Positions 45,332 through 54,357 of a stretch of DNA of 64,000 bases are shown here, piece after piece; within the stretch, counting starts at the first letter, position 1; every line of letters starts with the position of its first letter. This DNA comes from Christiangramia fulva. GTDB lineage: Bacteria; Bacteroidota; Bacteroidia; Flavobacteriales; Flavobacteriaceae. The translations under genes were made by a program, and so were the position numbers. The notes under the pieces were generated by a model that worked only from the letters and a program-made list of their open reading frames with translations, searched no databases and was not told the DNA's origin. The stretch lies in the NCBI RefSeq assembly GCF_003024155.1, contig NZ_CP028136.1:310001-374000 (forward strand). Direction: 5' to 3'.

Positions 45332-45961
45332 TGGAATATTGAGATACTTATGGGTTTGAAGTGATACCTTCCACTTCGGATTTTTCATTACATAATCCAC
45401 GATCAGCGGCATCATCTTTTCACGATTGCTCCATTCAGGCTGAAGATACAAAATACAGTGATCGCTGACTTTTGCAGCCTGTTCTTCGGCAAATTTGAAA
45501 TCGTGCTTATTGAAAATAATTACTTTAAGCTCATGGGCCAGCGGATAAATTTCGGGCTTCGGAAGTTTAATTTTCTTAGGTGACAAACAAATCCAATCCC
45601 AAATCCCGGTAATATCGTAAGCCCCGGAAGTCTCTATATGGATCTTGCATCCCTTTTTCTTAAGACTATTTGTTAAAACAGTCATATCCCAGGTAAGCGG
45701 TTCTCCACCGGTCACTACAACAGTATCGCTGTATTTAACTGCATTTTCCACAATTTTTCCAACTGGGGTCGGCGGGTGCAGATCTGCATTCCAGCTTTCC
45801 TTTACATCACACCAGTGACAACCTACATCGCAACCGCCTATTCGAATAAAATAAGCAGCAGTTCCCTTATGGAATCCTTCTCCCTGAATAGTGTAAAACT
45901 CTTCCATCAACGGAAGCATCACACCTTTCTCTACAAGCTCTTTTGTCTCTTCTGAAATCAT
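45329..45961 (-). CDS. queE: 7-carboxy-7-deazaguanine synthase (radical SAM)
   Basis: QueE makes 7-carboxy-7-deazaguanine from 6-carboxytetrahydropterin on the queuosine pathway. ATG at 45961 gives 210 residues with 'LMEEFYTIQGEGFHKGTAAY' near 19 and the radical SAM cluster C44-x3-C48-x2-C51 ('CDVGCHWCD'). 'VVVTGGEPLTW' (GGEP SAM site) lies near 90 and 'HIETSGAYD' near 114. A TTG at 45970 in frame is inside a promoter box and is rejected. folE, which feeds the pathway, is in the window; queC and queD are not. The mRNA appears leaderless. Confidence 0.95.
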   Translation of the reverse strand: MISEETKELVEKGVMLPLMEEFYTIQGEGFHKGTAAYFIRIGGCDVGCHWCDVKESWNADLHPPTPVGKIVENAVKYSDTVVVTGGEPLTWDMTVLTNSLKKKGCKIHIETSGAYDITGIWDWICLSPKKIKLPKPEIYPLAHELKVIIFNKHDFKFAEEQAAKVSDHCILYLQPEWSNREKMMPLIVDYVMKNPKWKVSLQTHKYLNIP

Positions 45962-45967
45962 AGCGTG

Positions 45968-45975
45968 CAAAGATA
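45968..45975 (-). promoter_or_regulatory. queE promoter -7 box, leaderless geometry
   Basis: TATCTTTG on the minus strand ends 6 bases before the ATG at 45961, the same spacing as at tatA. It lies between the M14 gene stop (45997) and queE. Confidence 0.6.
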
Positions 45976-45996
45976 AGCAAACTCAGGCAGAGCGAT

Positions 45997-47457
45997 CTAA
46001 TAATAACTTCTGGAATTCAGAACATTTTGCCCCGCATTTTCAGGCTGTGTCAAAAATCCATTGATAACTGCCTGGATAACCTTTCCGCCTTGATAAAGGA
46101 TAAAATTAGCCGGAATACCGGGACGTAACTCTTTCTTCACTTTAAAGTCTTCAGATACCAGGTTTAATGGAAAACTGGAATATTCTTTCTGAAGCATTTC
46201 TTCGGAAACCGGAACAAATAAATATCCCTTCTCAATCAGTTTTGGCACATCGAGTTTCATTAGTTCTTCTTCCGAAGTGATAGTTTTTGGATAAACTTCC
46301 GGAAATTTTAGCATCAGGTCGGAAGCATTAATTTCTTCATAGCCGTAACTGGTAGAAAGATCACCCTGATCTACTACTCTTCCGGAAAAATAAAAATCTT
46401 CGCCCTGGAGTTCATTTTCATCCTGATCGATTCCAATATCTAAAATGTAAGATTTATCATCAATTTGGTAGGTTATACCTTTTAATTTTAAATCAAAAAG
46501 CATGCGATCGTTCTCAGGAATTTTTTCATAATCTGAAATTGCTTCTTTTTCATAAGATTTTGTAGCTATCGACTTTAAAGCAGAAAGTATAACAACAAAA
46601 TTTAATTTTCGTATTACCTGTTTTTCCCGATCGTCGGGATAACCGCCCGATTCTATAAGAACAAGACTGGTGCCCCATTTTTGAATATTATCTCCAAAAG
46701 CCCGTGGCTCAAAATCATCATTATAACGCCCAACCTGTGCGGGAGCATATTTTTGAAGCACCTTATTCATATCCACTATAAGCTTCATGGATTTTGCACG
46801 GACCTCATTAATATCTTTTTCATAATTATAGGCAGTAGCAAGAAAAGAGATAGTCGCTGGTTTTGAAGTTCTTTCAGCATTGTAATAGCGACTCTGATCG
46901 TGGAGATTAAATCCAAAATCGGCATCCAGGCTATCTCTCATCCTCTTTAGAGTTTTACTTTCAGGAGATTGCAACCTTAACGCATCGCGGTTGATATCGA
47001 CCCCTAAGGCGTTTCTTCTTTCAAAGATTTCAGCACCATCAGGATTCAGCATCGGTAAAAAATGGATGCTCAGACTATCCAAAAGTATTTTCTTTTCCTC
47101 TTCAAAATCATTGGAAGCGAAAAAATTCAGAATATCGAAAATAGCCATGGTTGCGGTAGGTTCATCACCATGCATCTGTGACCATAGTAAAACCTCGGTT
47201 TTTCCGTGGCCAATACTTACCAGGTTCAGGCTCCTATTCTGAATGGATTCCCCAACTTTTTGAATTTTAAAAATACCTTCTGTTCGATGTTCATTAAGCA
47301 AACTGTCTACAAGCACATGATTAAACCTCCGGTTTTTGATTTTTTCTTCTCTGTATTTTTCATAATTCGCAAATAATCTGTCGGAAAATTTATTTTGAGA
47401 AAACACAAAATGGGTGTTCAAAATTCCCATTAATAAGATTACAATATATTTTTTCAT
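45997..47457 (-). CDS. M14-family zinc carboxypeptidase, exported
   Basis: The 486-residue protein has a signal peptide (about 1-21, 'FVFSQN'). The M14 zinc site is intact: H96 and E99 in 'MHGDEPTA' and H186 in 'FNLHDQSR'. The catalytic Glu is E269 in 'VLIESGGYP'. A C-terminal region of about 190 residues (300-486) follows, of unknown fold. M14 enzymes cleave C-terminal residues from peptides; in envelope settings some act on murein stem peptides. It lies 4 bases after the amidase gene on the same strand, which suggests a peptidoglycan or peptide substrate. Confidence 0.92.
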   Translation of the reverse strand: MKKYIVILLMGILNTHFVFSQNKFSDRLFANYEKYREEKIKNRRFNHVLVDSLLNEHRTEGIFKIQKVGESIQNRSLNLVSIGHGKTEVLLWSQMHGDEPTATMAIFDILNFFASNDFEEEKKILLDSLSIHFLPMLNPDGAEIFERRNALGVDINRDALRLQSPESKTLKRMRDSLDADFGFNLHDQSRYYNAERTSKPATISFLATAYNYEKDINEVRAKSMKLIVDMNKVLQKYAPAQVGRYNDDFEPRAFGDNIQKWGTSLVLIESGGYPDDREKQVIRKLNFVVILSALKSIATKSYEKEAISDYEKIPENDRMLFDLKLKGITYQIDDKSYILDIGIDQDENELQGEDFYFSGRVVDQGDLSTSYGYEEINASDLMLKFPEVYPKTITSEEELMKLDVPKLIEKGYLFVPVSEEMLQKEYSSFPLNLVSEDFKVKKELRPGIPANFILYQGGKVIQAVINGFLTQPENAGQNVLNSRSYY

Positions 47458-47461
47458 TTTT

Positions 47462-48127
47462 TTAATTTTTAGCGGGAGCCGATTTTAAATTTTGATCTTT
47501 TACAGCTTCACGTACTTTCCTCATAAATTCTTCACCTGGATCGGTTTTCTCGGTTCGATAGTTATCATTCAGCTCCTTCCATAGATCACTGCCTTCAAAT
47601 TTGGTATATTCATAATGGCCAATCAGGTATTCAATATTGTACTTTCTGTTAAGATAATTTACAAGCCAGATATTAGCCTTCAGCTGGTCGTTGGTCAAAG
47701 GGGTTTCAGGTGTTCCTCCAACATTTTCAATTCCTATTGCGTTGTAATTTAACCCGATCACATGGCGGGCCATAAAATCTTCCGGCATCAACCGGTATAT
47801 AGTTCCGTCACGATCTACCAGAAACTGTATACTAACATTCAAGCGGCTTGCTTTTGCAATGTCTTTCCTGGCTGCAGGCAGTGTATCATAATTAAAAGCA
47901 TTAAAAGATCCCTGTAATGTTGGAATCGCAGTCCAATGCAGCACGATAATTTTTGGATCTATCTTTATATTTTCGACTTCCAGACCATAATGATCTTTAA
48001 TATATTCCCTGGTGAGTTCTTTTCGTTGATTATCAAAGTGAATTGGTTTATCAATTATTCTTGATTTACAGCTAACAATTGAAATAAAACCAAGAATCGT
48101 TAAAATTTGAATCCCTGCTCTGAACAT
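47462..48127 (-). CDS. N-acetylmuramoyl-L-alanine amidase, lipoprotein (Amidase_2)
   Basis: The 221-residue protein has a lipoprotein signal with Cys20 ('SIVSC') and an Amidase_2/PGRP fold. H64 in 'IIVLHWTAIPT' is the first zinc ligand, 'AIGIENVG' near 135 is the core strand, and 'LIGHYEYTKF' (second His) and 'TDPGEEFM' follow. It would cut the bond between MurNAc and the stem peptide in the periplasm. It is the first gene of the minus-strand pair with the M14 carboxypeptidase, divergent from the PBP4-like gene; a 19-base inverted repeat lies between them. Confidence 0.92.
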   Translation of the reverse strand: MFRAGIQILTILGFISIVSCKSRIIDKPIHFDNQRKELTREYIKDHYGLEVENIKIDPKIIVLHWTAIPTLQGSFNAFNYDTLPAARKDIAKASRLNVSIQFLVDRDGTIYRLMPEDFMARHVIGLNYNAIGIENVGGTPETPLTNDQLKANIWLVNYLNRKYNIEYLIGHYEYTKFEGSDLWKELNDNYRTEKTDPGEEFMRKVREAVKDQNLKSAPAKN

Positions 48128-48215
48128 CTTTTTTTATTAGGAGGTTATTTGATGGTCAATTTAGTAATTTTCAAATCTCCACTGTAAAAACACCTAATTA
48201 AAAAGTCTATTATTG

Positions 48216-48234
48216 AAAAATGAAATTCATTTTT
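48216..48234. promoter_or_regulatory. 19-base inverted repeat in a divergent promoter region
   Basis: AAAAATGAA-A-TTCATTTTT is a perfect 9+1+9 inverted repeat, 55 bases before the ATG at 48290 and 88 before the amidase start. It could be an operator shared by both directions. AT-rich composition makes chance possible. Confidence 0.4.
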
Positions 48235-48289
48235 AAGCATTAGTATTAATTTCTTAACTTTTTCAGCGTTTTAACTACTCCAAAATCTA

Positions 48290-49606
48290 ATGGTCATTAA
48301 AAACCTCCTCAGCAGAAATTTTTACCGATTTTTCATAGTCACTTTAGCAATTTTATTTTCATCCTGCGCAAGTCAGAAATTCAGAAAAAATATAAAAACC
48401 GAACTTAAAGAAGCTCCGGAATTCCAGCACGGTTTTGTAGGTTTCGCTTTATATGATCCCGCATCAAAAAAAATGCTGGTTGAATATAATGCTCAGAAAT
48501 ATTTTACACCGGCCTCCAACACGAAACTGTTCACTTTTTTTACCGGGCTGAAAATGCTGGGCGACTCGATTCCCGCCCTGAAATACAAAAAAATTAGCGA
48601 TACCTTATATTTTAAAGGTACCGGAGATCCTTCTTTTTTAAATCCCGACCTTCCGGACAGTAAGGTTTACCGATTTTTAAAACAAAATGGCCCACTGGTT
48701 TATGTTTTGCCAAATTATAAAGAAACTTATCTGGGTCCGGGCTGGGCCTGGGATGATTACAACGATTATTATTCGGCGGAAAGAAATGATTTTCCGGTTT
48801 ATGGAAGTCTAGTCCATTTCAAGTTCGACAAAACCGGAAAGCTTCAGAAAATAAGTCCGGAAATTTTTAAAGACAGTATTTCGTTTTTAGCATCTTCAGA
48901 AGAAAAACCGCTGATAAAAAGAGCTTTACAATCTAACCATTTCGATATTTCTCTTAAAAACGAAGAAAAGGAGAAATGGATTCCTATAAAATATTCTGAA
49001 AAAACGCTGATGGACCTGCTTTCAGATACTCTTTCAAAACCAATTACTGTAAAACAAGAAGCTCCTGAAAAACTCGACCAAACCTTGTACAGTATTCCCA
49101 GCGACAGTTTGTACAAACAGATGCTTCATGTGAGCGATAATTTTATTGCCGAACAGATCTTATTGATGGTTTCAGACAAAATCAGCGACAGCCTGAAAAC
49201 GGAAATTGCCATTGATTACATGAAAAAAAATTACCTGAAAGATCTTCCTGACGAACCTATTTGGGTAGACGGCTCGGGACTTTCCAGATATAACCTCTTT
49301 ACGCCGAGAACGATGGTCGCTCTGCTTGAAAAGATCAAAAACGAAATGCCGGAGGAAAAACTTTATGATCTTTTGCCCTCCGGTGGTGTTTCGGGAACCT
49401 TAAAGAATTACTACAAAGCGGAAGAGCCGTATATTTACGCGAAAACCGGCTCTATGAGCAACAATCACAGTTTAAGCGGTTATCTCATTACCAAATCAGG
49501 AAAAACTTTTATCTTCAGCTTTATGAATAGTAATTTTACCATTCCATCGTCTTCGTTGAAGAAGGAAATGGCAAAAATCCTGGAAATGGTTCGGGACAAT
49601 TTTTAA
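48290..49606 (+). CDS. D-alanyl-D-alanine carboxypeptidase/endopeptidase (PBP4, S13)
   Basis: The 438-residue protein has a lipoprotein-like signal with Cys26 ('LFSSCASQK'). All three penicillin-binding motifs are present: S76-N-T-K79, S282-D-N284 and K385-T-G387. The spacing fits the class C low-molecular-weight PBPs (PBP4/DacB family), which trim or cut murein cross-links in the periplasm. It is followed 9 bases later by the LD-carboxypeptidase gene, its natural partner since it can act on the products. A lipoprotein anchor is unusual for E. coli PBP4 but not rare in Bacteroidota. Confidence 0.93.
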   Translation: MVIKNLLSRNFYRFFIVTLAILFSSCASQKFRKNIKTELKEAPEFQHGFVGFALYDPASKKMLVEYNAQKYFTPASNTKLFTFFTGLKMLGDSIPALKYKKISDTLYFKGTGDPSFLNPDLPDSKVYRFLKQNGPLVYVLPNYKETYLGPGWAWDDYNDYYSAERNDFPVYGSLVHFKFDKTGKLQKISPEIFKDSISFLASSEEKPLIKRALQSNHFDISLKNEEKEKWIPIKYSEKTLMDLLSDTLSKPITVKQEAPEKLDQTLYSIPSDSLYKQMLHVSDNFIAEQILLMVSDKISDSLKTEIAIDYMKKNYLKDLPDEPIWVDGSGLSRYNLFTPRTMVALLEKIKNEMPEEKLYDLLPSGGVSGTLKNYYKAEEPYIYAKTGSMSNNHSLSGYLITKSGKTFIFSFMNSNFTIPSSSLKKEMAKILEMVRDNF

Positions 49607-49615
49607 ATTCATCTC

Positions 49616-50671
49616 ATGAAAAGAAAACACTTTATAAACAGCGTTGGGGCTGGCCTCGCAGGCATGGCCTTTCCGTTGAATTCATTTGCTTCGAAACTCG
49701 ATTTTGAAAACGATCAGAAAATTATAAAACCCGAGCACCTAAAAGAAGGTGATACCGTTGGAATCGTAAGTCCCGCCAGCGCCATTTTCGAAACTCAGCC
49801 ATACCAGATAGCAAAAGAGACTTTCGAAGCCATGGGCCTGAAAGTGAAATTCGGAAAATATGTGAAAAGCCGTTATGGACATCTTGCCGGAACCGATAAT
49901 GAAAGAGCCGAAGAACTTAATAATATGTTTCTCGACAGCGATGTACAGGCAATAATTAGTTTACGTGGTGGTTCCGGAGCTGCCCGAATTCTGCCGCTTT
50001 TAGATTATGAGGCCATTAAAAATAATCCGAAGATCTTTGTGGGTTATAGTGATATCACTGCACTTCATCTTGGAATATTTGAAAAAACAGGACTTGTTAC
50101 TTTTCACGGACCGCTGGCTACTTCAACTTGGAACACTTTCGCTTACGATCATTTCAGAAACCTGCTTTTTGCCGGAGATGAAGTTCTATTGAAAAACCCT
50201 GATTCCAAAGGAGACGAACTTGTACAAACAACCAACCGGATACGAACCATTCAGCCCGGAAAGGCAAAAGGAAAACTTTTAGGCGGAAATCTTTCTGTAA
50301 TGACCGGAATTATGGGTACGGAATATTTCCCAAAAGACTGGAAAGGCAAGATTTTATATACTGAAGACGTTGGTGAAAAAATTTACAGTATCGACCGTAT
50401 GATGACGCAACTGCAGCTGGGAGGCGTGCTGGATCAGATCTCCGGATTCATTTTTGGAAAATGTACCGATTGTGATCCCGGCGGTAGTGGCTATGGTTCA
50501 CTTACTTTAGAAGAAGTGATCGATCACTACATAAAACCTCATGGAATTCCTGCATTTTCAGGTTCCATGATCGGGCACCTGGATGATAATTTTACTATTC
50601 CTAATGGTATATCGGCTGAAATTGACGCCGATAAAGGCACTATTCAGCTACTTGAGCCACCTGTGAAATAA
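49616..50671 (+). CDS. LD-carboxypeptidase, S66 family, with export signal
   Basis: This enzyme removes the terminal D-Ala from tetrapeptides of murein. The 351-residue protein has the S66 catalytic triad: S145 in 'VGYSDITAL', E250 in 'LYTEDVGE' and H321 in 'MIGHLDDNF'. The N-terminal 25 residues, 'MKRKHFINSVGAGLAGMAF' onward, look like a signal peptide with a Tat-like KRKHF motif. E. coli LdcA, by contrast, is cytoplasmic. It lies 9 bases after the PBP4-like gene and ends 8 bases from the convergent serine-hydrolase gene. Confidence 0.93.
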   Translation: MKRKHFINSVGAGLAGMAFPLNSFASKLDFENDQKIIKPEHLKEGDTVGIVSPASAIFETQPYQIAKETFEAMGLKVKFGKYVKSRYGHLAGTDNERAEELNNMFLDSDVQAIISLRGGSGAARILPLLDYEAIKNNPKIFVGYSDITALHLGIFEKTGLVTFHGPLATSTWNTFAYDHFRNLLFAGDEVLLKNPDSKGDELVQTTNRIRTIQPGKAKGKLLGGNLSVMTGIMGTEYFPKDWKGKILYTEDVGEKIYSIDRMMTQLQLGGVLDQISGFIFGKCTDCDPGGSGYGSLTLEEVIDHYIKPHGIPAFSGSMIGHLDDNFTIPNGISAEIDADKGTIQLLEPPVK

Positions 50672-50679
50672 AAAAGCGC

Positions 50680-51828
50680 TTATTTTTTCCGTTCCAGCTC
50701 CAGCTGATAAATCTTCCTGCCAAGGGCCGCGAGAAAAGGAATTCCTATGCTGTCGTATTCATATTTTCCATCGTTATAAATTTCATTCTCGTTCACCCGC
50801 AAAGTCGCCGATAGCAGAAACTCAACATTATTTTTCAGGTCATGTACATAAGCTGTTTCGGTTAAATTGCCATAAGCATAACCCACTTTGTTATAGATTT
50901 TGATATAATCGGGAATGCGATCTTCAGAATCGCCGTAAATGAAAAACTTTCCATAACTATCGTAAAATTCATTTTCATCGTAGCCAAGCTGCCGGGGAAG
51001 ACCGGACATCGCGGCCTTCAAGAATTTCATATTTCCGGCAGAAAGGTGAAATAATTCGGATTTTTCAAACTTTTCCGGAAAGAACAATCTCTTCATAAGC
51101 GCATGCTGCGTTTCAAGAGGAAAGTAATTCTTATAGGCAAAGCTGAAAGGCTCATTGATCTGTTCATCATCTTTTATATAAGCTTTTCCGATGATCACAT
51201 TTTTAAGTTCCAATGAATCTGCCGTTTGGTTATAGGTCACCGGCAAGCGGTACTTTCCTTCCTTTGTATTAAAAATCAGTTGTTTCGTGACTGTATCTGC
51301 CGAATTTTCTCCGGAGAAACGATGAGAAATCCTAAAAGGCAACAGGCCTTTAGATTTCATATGAGAATTGATATAATCCGGTCCAAGAAATTCAAACAGC
51401 CTGTTATAGGCCTCATTGTCACTTATTGCGAAAACTCCTTTAATATCATTTTCTATGCTGTGTTTCACCATATCGCCTTCCAAATGATATGGAGTACTCC
51501 TGTAAATGTCCACACCCTGTCCCTGGAGTGAATCAAGCTTCTCGAGGCTTAAAGCTGCTACGGGTAATTTTACCGTGCTGGCAGGATAAAAATAATTTTC
51601 GGAATCAACCCGATATTTATAATCCTTCAAAGAAACCTCATCGTTTTTATGACAGATCTCTGTGTAAATTATCTGAACCGCATATTTTTCGGGCTTATCA
51701 AAAACCTTGTTGAGCCTTGGATCCTTGCTTTCCCTGACCTTTTTTAGCAGATCTCTCTGCTGCCCGCAACTAAAAACAAGTGGAAAAAGGAAAATAACAA
51801 AAAGAAAACTGATAATATTAAGGCGCAT
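50680..51828 (-). CDS. Serine hydrolase of the penicillin-binding/beta-lactamase type, lipoprotein
   Basis: The 382-residue protein has a lipoprotein signal with Cys21 ('VFSCGQQ'). Active-site motifs are S84-T-V-K87 ('YPASTVKLPVA') and a second 'AISDNEAYNRLF' (S-D-N) about 65 residues on. A third, 'NKVGYAYG' (K-V-G for KTG), lies near residue 320. This is the class A beta-lactamase-related fold. It could be a D,D-carboxypeptidase or a divergent beta-lactamase; the KVG triad is atypical for both. It is convergent with the LD-carboxypeptidase gene and stands in the cell-wall gene group. Confidence 0.85.
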   Translation of the reverse strand: MRLNIISFLFVIFLFPLVFSCGQQRDLLKKVRESKDPRLNKVFDKPEKYAVQIIYTEICHKNDEVSLKDYKYRVDSENYFYPASTVKLPVAALSLEKLDSLQGQGVDIYRSTPYHLEGDMVKHSIENDIKGVFAISDNEAYNRLFEFLGPDYINSHMKSKGLLPFRISHRFSGENSADTVTKQLIFNTKEGKYRLPVTYNQTADSLELKNVIIGKAYIKDDEQINEPFSFAYKNYFPLETQHALMKRLFFPEKFEKSELFHLSAGNMKFLKAAMSGLPRQLGYDENEFYDSYGKFFIYGDSEDRIPDYIKIYNKVGYAYGNLTETAYVHDLKNNVEFLLSATLRVNENEIYNDGKYEYDSIGIPFLAALGRKIYQLELERKK

Positions 51829-51955
51829 AATTTCGTGTCTCCTGGAAACTTTAATAGTTATAAAAGTAAACTATATTTAGAAAAGCTAAATAAACCTAAT
51901 AGGGATCATTGCGGATCCTCTTTTCAGTTGCCAATTTTATAATAACTTAGCATTA

Positions 51956-53470
51956 ATGAAAACAGAAACTCAATTTATTGAAGAAATTCAGAAAGGATAC
52001 GCCTCGAAAGGTGATTTTATTCACCTTGGAGCAGGAATGCTGAACGGAAACGTATATTCTGATGCCGCAGTGAAAATCCCATTAAAAACCATGAACCGGC
52101 ACGGACTCATAGCCGGGGCTACAGGTACCGGAAAAACAAAAACACTACAAATTTTAGCCGAAAACCTTTCCAAAAAAGGAGTGCCGGTACTTTTAATGGA
52201 CGTAAAAGGTGACCTGAGCGGAATTGCTCAGCCATCTGCAGGAGCCGATTTTATTGAAGAAAGGCATAAAAAATTAGGTATTCCATTCACCCCGGAAGCA
52301 TCCCCAGTAGAAATCTTAAGTCTTTCTAAGCAGGAGGGCGTTCGGTTAAGAGCCACAGTTAGCGAATTCGGACCGGTTCTTTTATCACGAATTCTCGATC
52401 TAAACGACACACAAACTGGCGTGCTGTCTATTATTTTTAAATATTGCGACGATAACCAGTTGCCTTTGCTCGATTTGAAAGACCTGAAAAAGATCATCCA
52501 GTATTCTACCGAAAAAGGCAAAGAGGATTTTGAAAAAGAATACGGGAGAATTTCTACCGCTTCTACAGGAGCTATTCTCAGGCAGATAGTGGCACTGGAG
52601 CAACAGGGAGCGGAAATTTTCTTTGGCGAAAGATCTTTTGAGGTACCAGACCTGTTACGGAAAAAGTCTAATGGCGATGCTTATGTAAATGTGATTCGCC
52701 TGGATGATATTCAGGATAAGCCAAAACTTTTTTCAACCTTCATGCTTAGCCTGCTCGCAGAAATATACACCACTTTTCCTGAAAAAGGAGATGCTGAGAA
52801 GCCGGAACTGGTAATGTTCATCGATGAAGCTCATCTTATTTTTAATGAGGCCTCAGATGCATTGCTGGATCAAATCGAAAATATCGTAAAACTTATACGT
52901 TCAAAAGGAGTAGGTATTTACTTTGTTACTCAAAATCCGGCTGATGTACCTGAAGAAGTGCTGGGTCAGCTGGGCTTAAAAATTCAGCATGCGCTAAGGG
53001 CTTTTACCGCCAAAGATCGTAAAGCCATAAAATTAGCTGCTGAAAATTATCCTATTTCAGAATTTTATGATACCAAAAACATACTCACTTCGTTAGGTAT
53101 AGGCGAAGCTTTGGTTTCGGCTTTAGATGAAAAAGGAAGACCTACTCCTCTGGCTGCAACCATGCTTCGGGCACCAATGAGCCGAATGGATATTCTTACA
53201 GGATTAGAATTGGAAAAACTGGTAGAAAATTCAGACCTGGTTTCGAAATACAATCAGCAAATCGACAGGGAAAGTGCCTATGAAATTCTCAACCGAAAAA
53301 TCGAAATTGCCGATAAGGAAGAAGCGCGGGAAAAAGCACAGAAAGAGAGAAAAAAAGTTACCTCAACAAGGTCCCGGTCATCAGGCACAGAAGGAGCAGT
53401 TATAAAAGTTTTGACCAGTGCCACCTTTATTAGGGGTGTCCTGGGAATTATGAATAAATTAATGAAATAA
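51956..53470 (+). CDS. HerA-like/DUF853 P-loop ATPase
   Basis: The 504-residue cytoplasmic protein has Walker A 'GATGTGKT' at residues 54-61, Walker B 'LVMFIDEAHLIF' near 285, and a late arginine-containing 'FVTQNPADVP' motif near 325. The closing 'EEAREKAQKERKKVTSTRSR' is a basic tail. DUF853 proteins resemble HerA DNA translocases, but the usual partner NurA nuclease is absent here. The DNA-related role is inferred from the fold only. It lies 10 bases before a lipoprotein gene. Confidence 0.9.
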   Translation: MKTETQFIEEIQKGYASKGDFIHLGAGMLNGNVYSDAAVKIPLKTMNRHGLIAGATGTGKTKTLQILAENLSKKGVPVLLMDVKGDLSGIAQPSAGADFIEERHKKLGIPFTPEASPVEILSLSKQEGVRLRATVSEFGPVLLSRILDLNDTQTGVLSIIFKYCDDNQLPLLDLKDLKKIIQYSTEKGKEDFEKEYGRISTASTGAILRQIVALEQQGAEIFFGERSFEVPDLLRKKSNGDAYVNVIRLDDIQDKPKLFSTFMLSLLAEIYTTFPEKGDAEKPELVMFIDEAHLIFNEASDALLDQIENIVKLIRSKGVGIYFVTQNPADVPEEVLGQLGLKIQHALRAFTAKDRKAIKLAAENYPISEFYDTKNILTSLGIGEALVSALDEKGRPTPLAATMLRAPMSRMDILTGLELEKLVENSDLVSKYNQQIDRESAYEILNRKIEIADKEEAREKAQKERKKVTSTRSRSSGTEGAVIKVLTSATFIRGVLGIMNKLMK

Positions 53471-53480
53471 CCCGATCTAA

Positions 53481-54038
53481 ATGTTCAAAAAAACAATTTC
53501 TACCATTGCAGTTTTAGCTTTGCTAACTTCATGTAATAATGAGAATGACAATCCTTTTCTAATAACTTCTAACAGAGTGGGGCCGCTTACCAAAGAAATA
53601 AAGATCAACCAGTTGGATTCTATCTTCAAAAATGACAGTATCGTTACTCAAACCAGTGGTCCGGAATCTTTAAAATCTACCGACGAGATTAAAGTTTTTG
53701 ACAGAAATGGAAAGCCACTGCTGGAAATGGAACCCTTGCAGGAGTTCGATTCCACCAGTACGATTGGCTATATTCGTGTTCTTGACCCCCGATATGCGAC
53801 CAAAGAGGGCCTGAATGTGAAAAGTACTTTTAAAGATATAATGAAAAATTACAATATCTCACGAATTGAAAACACCATTAATGCCGCGGTGGTTTTTCTT
53901 GATGAGATCAATGCTTATGTAACCATAGATAAATCACAATTACCACCCAGCCTAAGGTATGATACAGATTCGAAGATCATGGCTTCACAAATTCCAGACG
54001 ATGCCAAAATCAAATATTTTATGATTTACTGGAATTAA
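53481..54038 (+). CDS. Lipoprotein of unknown function
   Basis: The 185-residue protein has a lipoprotein signal (lipobox 'ALLTSC', Cys17). The rest has a mixed alpha/beta pattern with 'ISNRVGPLTKEIKINQLDSI'-like motif 'SNRVGPLTKEIKINQLDSI' near 30 and 'LDEINAYVTIDKSQLPPSLR' near 143. I do not recognise the family. It follows the HerA-like gene by 10 bases and may be read with it. Confidence 0.75.
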   Translation: MFKKTISTIAVLALLTSCNNENDNPFLITSNRVGPLTKEIKINQLDSIFKNDSIVTQTSGPESLKSTDEIKVFDRNGKPLLEMEPLQEFDSTSTIGYIRVLDPRYATKEGLNVKSTFKDIMKNYNISRIENTINAAVVFLDEINAYVTIDKSQLPPSLRYDTDSKIMASQIPDDAKIKYFMIYWN

Positions 54039-54136
54039 AATTTGAAGAAATTCTGAAGAAAATTGTAAAATCTGTTAATATTACCATGGCTTTCAATTGT
54101 TTAAGTACTTTTAATTTATAACCAATAAACTATGTT

Positions 54137-54337
54137 ATGATAAAAATCTTAGCAATGATTATGACCATTGGCGGCGCCATCGCTCTGGTAATGGGAGTAT
54201 TGGGAATTTTTGGAAGTGTGGCGCTTATGCTCAGTCCATGGGCGCTCGCTATACTTGGTTTCATATTCTTTATCGCCGGTATTTCAATGCTGAAGTATCG
54301 CCGCGACACCGATGAAGTCGGGGCGCAGAAACAATAA
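54137..54337 (+). CDS. Small two-helix membrane protein
   Basis: The 66-residue protein has two membrane helices ('IMTIGGAIALVMGVLGIFG' and 'WALAILGFIFFIAGISML') and a short charged tail 'KYRRDTDEVGAQKQ'. No family with a known function is recognised. Just before its start there is a tiny out-of-frame ATG-TTA-TGA (54132-54140), whose stop overlaps the real ATG at 54137. A strong terminator follows. Confidence 0.75.
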   Translation: MIKILAMIMTIGGAIALVMGVLGIFGSVALMLSPWALAILGFIFFIAGISMLKYRRDTDEVGAQKQ

Positions 54338-54357
54338 TTGTCTGAAATTCAGAAAAT

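Noticed and set aside
50672..50692. AAAAAGCGC/TTATTTTTT stretch between the LD-carboxypeptidase and serine hydrolase genes as a terminator
   Set aside because: The paired part is too short for a convincing stem, though A and T runs flank it.
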